64,000 nucleotides of DNA from Dehalococcoidia bacterium (lineage in GTDB: Bacteria > Chloroflexota > Dehalococcoidia > UBA2979), in the NCBI GenBank assembly GCA_009379925.1, contig WHSU01000008.1, forward strand, positions 1 through 64,000. Direction: 5' to 3'. Shown piece after piece: positions 61,161 through 64,000 of the stretch. Position 1 is the stretch's first letter. The number at the start of each line of letters is the position of its first letter. The translations under genes were made by a program, and so were the position numbers. Below the pieces are notes generated by a model. That model was given only the letters and a program-made list of their open reading frames with translations, was not told where the DNA came from and ran no database searches.

Positions 61161-61955
61161 CTACTCGCTGCTGACTTGCTGGTGGTAGCTGCAGAGCGCG
61201 GCCTGGTACGGCGACTCCGTCTCCAGCCCGGAGGTGCGGATGGCGTCCTCCAGGTGGCCGCCCGGGTCGTGCTCCACGCCGTAGTGCAGTAGCAGCCGCT
61301 CGACGAGGATCGACGGCACGATGATCGGCCGCGAGCAGACATCGCAGGCGCGCAGCGCGTGGAAGCCGGCGGCGAACTCGTACGAGAGGGGGCCGGCGTG
61401 CGCACCCGGGTCGTCCGAGCGCGACCCACCACCCGTGCCGCCCTCCGCGATCTCCTCAATGAGGGTCGCTAGGTCTTTTGGGAGGCTGTCCACCGCTATC
61501 GGAAAGACCTCTGTCTCGCGGATCGCGGCCTGGATCAGCGCCTCGCTCTGTGCCGGACCCGCCATCAGCACGGCCGCTGTCCGTGAGTGGCGCAGCACAT
61601 ACTCCGCCACCGAGCCGAGCAGGTTCCCACCGTCCTCGGTCTGCCCTCGTGTCGCCATGACGATCGCCTGGCAGCCCAGACGCTCCGACTGCTCGATGAT
61701 CGCAGGCCCCGGCGAGTCCCCCTCCACGGTGAGGACCTCGATGTCGGCGATCCCCGTGGCCTGAAGCTGGGTGCGCGCGTAGCCGAGCTGGCGCGCGGCC
61801 TCCTGTGCGTCCTCTGCGCTTTGCCCTCCATCGCGATGCACCACGTGCAGGAGGACGACGCCGGTCGAGCCGCCTCGGGCAAGCTCTCGCGCGTGGACGA
61901 CCGCCGAGGCGGCGTGCTTCGAGCCGTCGAGGGCCACGAGGATGCGTCGATACAT
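61161..61955 (-). CDS. universal stress protein with an unusual C-terminal extension
   Basis: A 264-residue protein. Residues 1-135 form a UspA domain: MYRRILVALDGSKHAASAV, VVLLHVVHRDGG and QAIVMATRG, then GSVAEYVLRHSRTAAVLM. The ATP-binding pattern G-x2-G-x9-G-S/T reads GQTEDGGNLLGSVAEYV, slightly altered. The remaining 125 residues are not UspA. They hold a Cys pair (ACDVCSR), several aromatic residues and ETESPYQAALCSYHQQ, which may be a metal-binding add-on. The gene converges on ChaB. Confidence 0.88.
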   Translation of the reverse strand: MYRRILVALDGSKHAASAVVHARELARGGSTGVVLLHVVHRDGGQSAEDAQEAARQLGYARTQLQATGIADIEVLTVEGDSPGPAIIEQSERLGCQAIVMATRGQTEDGGNLLGSVAEYVLRHSRTAAVLMAGPAQSEALIQAAIRETEVFPIAVDSLPKDLATLIEEIAEGGTGGGSRSDDPGAHAGPLSYEFAAGFHALRACDVCSRPIIVPSILVERLLLHYGVEHDPGGHLEDAIRTSGLETESPYQAALCSYHQQVSSE

Positions 61956-62047
61956 GCGGGCCCCCTGCTCAGCTCAACCGGCAGCTCAACCTTCGCACGT
62001 CACGCGGCCCATGGCGGCATCCGCGACGTGATGCGCGGGAAGCCTCG

Positions 62048-62401
62048 CTACGCCTGCCCCCGGCGGAGGGGGTCCCGAGCCCGGCGCCTGGTGGAGCGCT
62101 GCAATTGGACGAAACCGTCTGTCTCCATGACTGGGCGGCCGAGGCGGAGGCAGTGACGCTCCAGGCTACCGAATTCCGCGAAGTATCCGGCCGTCGGCAT
62201 GTGCTCTTCGGGCCGGAACACGTCCACGTGCCCGTCGCTCAAGTCGATGACCTTGATGCTGCGCTCGATGTTCGGCGCGAAGAACACGGTGACACCTCTG
62301 CGCTGGAGCTCATGCGGCTCCGCGGCGCCCAGGTTGTCGCTAGCCCACTCGAAACCATCCACGGGCCGGCCCCTCTCGCGTTGACCCCAGGGTGGGGGCA
62401 T
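62048..62401 (-). CDS. hypothetical protein
   Basis: A 117-residue frame with plausible protein composition (GVTVFFAPNIERSIKVIDLSDGHVDVFRP, then GYFAEFGSLERHCLRLGRPVMETDGFVQL). A GTG at 62360-62362 behind GAGAGGGG is a better start than the first ATG and would give about 104 residues. No family recognised. It lies alone between the USP and carboxypeptidase genes, on their strand. It could also be the end of a decayed gene. Confidence 0.5.
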   Translation of the reverse strand: MPPPWGQRERGRPVDGFEWASDNLGAAEPHELQRRGVTVFFAPNIERSIKVIDLSDGHVDVFRPEEHMPTAGYFAEFGSLERHCLRLGRPVMETDGFVQLQRSTRRRARDPLRRGQA

Positions 62402-62491
62402 CTCGCGCGGGAAGGCGGGTCGCGGCGCGCCGCACGAAGGCCGTGCGCGTGCCTGTGGATCGATGCTAGCAGGCGACGGAACAGGCCCGGG

Positions 62492-63757
62492 TCAACCGGC
62501 TGCGCCCTGCGTCGGCAGGCGCTCCAGGTACTCGACCAGCGTCAATCCGCTGGCCGCCCAGGCGATGGCGTGGTCCGGGCCGATGTAGCGCCAGTGCCAC
62601 GGCTCGTACTTGTAGCCGGTGGTCGACTCCGTGCCCTCCGCATAGCTGAGGGCGAAGCCGAAGCGAGGTGCGTTCTCCGTCAGCCACGCGCCGGCCTCCG
62701 TGTCCCCCAGGCGCTCGGACAGCTCCCAGCCCACCTCCTGGGTCGTCAGGTCCGCGGTGGTGCCCAGCTGGTGTTCGCTGTGACCAGGCGGCGCGCTGAC
62801 ACGCCGCGCCTCCGCCTCTCCCAGCTGGTCAATCCAGTACTGGAACGTCCACACCTGCACCTGGTAGGAGCGGTACGAGGAGCGCACGCGGATATCGAAG
62901 CCGGCGTCGCGGGCGGCGGCCAGCATCCGGATCAGCGGCTCGAGGGCCACCGCGCGGACTGCCTGGTCCGGGAAGCCCGGGGCGTGGTACTCGGCCGGGA
63001 TCGGGACGACATCGACCGGTTCGTAGCCCGCCGGCAGGCCCCGTTCCTTGTCGACTACCTGCGTCAGGCTGACGTTCCAGTCTCCCGGCGACCGCAACTC
63101 GAGGGTCTGCACCATCGCATCGAGGACGCGGCGGTTCTGCTCGTAGTCGGCGTCCGGTAAGCCGTAGGCCACTGCCATCAAGGCGCCACCACCCGTCGCG
63201 ATCACGTAGCGGTACTCACGGAGGCTGCTGGGAGCGGCCGGCGAGTCATCGCTCCCGGACATCTTCGAAGTCTCGACCTCAAAGCGCGTGGCCTCGTGCC
63301 CGGCGACCTCCGTCGGCTCCTCGGAGAGCACCTGAAGCGTCTGGCTGTCCACCATGGTCTCGACCAGCTCCGTATAGCCGTCCGCGCCACGCGCGAACTC
63401 GATGGGCGCCCGCCCGCCGCCATCTGGCGGCATGCCCAGCGGCCCAGGCGCGAAGTAGCGGCATGCCTCCGCAGCGTCGCCGTCGGCGGTCGCCCAGCCG
63501 TCCGGGTAGCGCACCGCGAAGCCAACCTGCGCGTTCTCGCACGACTGCGTCAGCGCCGGGTCCCCGTCGGCCGTCGCGGCGACCGTCGGGGTGGCGGGCG
63601 CGGCGGTCGATGTGCCGGCGACCGGCGTGGAGGTGGGGGTGTCCTCGGCTTCGCCGCCGCCGCACGCGACAAGCAAGGCTGAGGTGAGGAGCGCGAGGAG
63701 GTACGCAGCGTTGCGCGGCCGCCGGTGGCCTCGCTCGGGGGCCTTCGAGGTGCTCAT
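62492..63757 (-). CDS. M15 family D-alanyl-D-alanine carboxypeptidase (VanY-type) lipoprotein
   Basis: A 421-residue lipoprotein. Start ATG at 63755-63757, signal with lipobox LVAC followed by GGG, then a Thr/Pro-rich tether. Residues 75-215 form an extra N-terminal domain (VGFAVRYPDGWATADGD onward), a PsbP-like or lipoprotein-type fold. The C-terminal part is the zinc peptidase: SSYRSYQVQVWTFQYWI, then SAPPGHSEHQLGTTADL with zinc His and Asp, and YEPWHWRYIG with the catalytic Glu and last zinc His. It would trim the terminal D-Ala of peptidoglycan outside the cell. Confidence 0.92.
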   Translation of the reverse strand: MSTSKAPERGHRRPRNAAYLLALLTSALLVACGGGEAEDTPTSTPVAGTSTAAPATPTVAATADGDPALTQSCENAQVGFAVRYPDGWATADGDAAEACRYFAPGPLGMPPDGGGRAPIEFARGADGYTELVETMVDSQTLQVLSEEPTEVAGHEATRFEVETSKMSGSDDSPAAPSSLREYRYVIATGGGALMAVAYGLPDADYEQNRRVLDAMVQTLELRSPGDWNVSLTQVVDKERGLPAGYEPVDVVPIPAEYHAPGFPDQAVRAVALEPLIRMLAAARDAGFDIRVRSSYRSYQVQVWTFQYWIDQLGEAEARRVSAPPGHSEHQLGTTADLTTQEVGWELSERLGDTEAGAWLTENAPRFGFALSYAEGTESTTGYKYEPWHWRYIGPDHAIAWAASGLTLVEYLERLPTQGAAG

Positions 63758-63885
63758 GCGTCTACGGTAGGCGGGCGGGCGGACAGGTGCATCAGCCGGA
63801 GGCCAGCAGCGTCTGACCGGCAGCTGACGCTCGCGCCTCCTCGATGCCCCGCTACCCTGTGGGGCGCAGCCCACGGAGGTCACCC

Positions 63886-64000
63886 ATGCTCCGCCCGCCG
63901 ATCGAGCCGATGCTGGCGCGCCGCGAGGACGCCATCCCGAGCGGGAACGGTTGGCTCTACGAGCCGAAATGGGACGGCTTCCGCGCGCTCGTGTTCTTCG
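63886..64000 (+). CDS. ATP-dependent DNA ligase, N-terminal part only
   Basis: The last 115 bases encode 38 residues of an ATP-dependent DNA ligase, cut by the window edge. Residues 22-34 (GWLYEPKWDGFRA) contain motif I K-x-D-G with the adenylated lysine (Lys28). The opening PPIEPMLARREDAIPSG is usual for LigC/LigD-type ligases. The ATG at 63886 is behind GGAGG. Whether it is a stand-alone LigC or part of an NHEJ LigD cannot be told from the fragment. Confidence 0.88.
   Translation, partial: MLRPPIEPMLARREDAIPSGNGWLYEPKWDGFRALVFF

Noticed and set aside
61805-63160. 451-codon plus-strand frame over the hypothetical and carboxypeptidase genes
   Set aside because: Antisense to clear zinc-peptidase motifs; low-complexity composition.

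Overview
The window is a GC-rich (roughly two thirds G+C), tightly packed bacterial chromosome segment of about 55 genes. It encodes mainly CoA-thioester catabolism. The many acyl-CoA dehydrogenases, class III CoA-transferases, split MaoC hydratases, thiolase-like/DUF35 pairs, MmgE/PrpD proteins and an F420-type luciferase-like oxidoreductase suggest a heterotrophic Chloroflexota (Dehalococcoidia/SAR202-like) or, less likely, an actinobacterium. That assignment is inference; no rRNA or other phylogenetic marker is present. I saw no tRNA, rRNA, CRISPR array, insertion sequence or phage gene.

Layout. 1-6872 (minus strand): an operon of a CoA-transferase (cut by the window edge), three MmgE/PrpD paralogues, a PEP-mutase/isocitrate-lyase family lyase and a tricarballylate-dehydrogenase-like flavoprotein. 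This looks like a pathway for a di- or tricarboxylic acid. 7144-13747: an acyl-CoA dehydrogenase and split MaoC pair facing a thiolase-like/DUF35/tandem acyl-CoA dehydrogenase operon. The set resembles the igr-type (ChsE1E2-ChsH-Ltp2) side-chain removal system of steroid degraders. 14080-25577: tandem short-chain dehydrogenases, an enoyl-CoA hydratase, a PHP protein, an acyl-CoA dehydrogenase overlapping a GIY-YIG protein, two class III CoA-transferases, and a five-gene operon (thiolase-like, DUF35, crotonase, two-subunit CoA-transferase).

25867-30674: a secreted protein and a peptide/nickel-type ABC importer without its ATPases. 30915-45305: a membrane-anchored sulfite-oxidase-fold protein, a nuclease/phosphatase-fold protein, hot-dog, crotonase and CoA-transferase genes, a TadG/VWA protein, an alpha/beta hydrolase, an LLM oxidoreductase, an MFS carrier, a beta-propeller lipoprotein and a beta-helix protein. 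45321-50875: a YbaK editing protein, a SnoaL-like protein and a TPP-riboswitch-controlled thiamine-precursor importer operon (thiamine-binding protein, ThiX, ThiY and ThiZ types) whose last gene is an acyl-CoA-dehydrogenase-fold flavoprotein. 51090-64000: HDOD, polysaccharide deacetylase, S9 peptidase, acyl-CoA dehydrogenase, a fused double CoA-transferase, nitroreductase, HTH, VOC, ChaB, universal stress protein, M15 carboxypeptidase and the start of an ATP-dependent DNA ligase.

Four genes are interrupted by single-base indels (near 8071, 8893, 12669 and 37667) while both halves stay well conserved. These may be consensus sequencing errors rather than real decay. The two strongest candidates for an undescribed system are the 1-6872 carboxylate operon and the flavoprotein embedded in the TPP-riboswitch operon.
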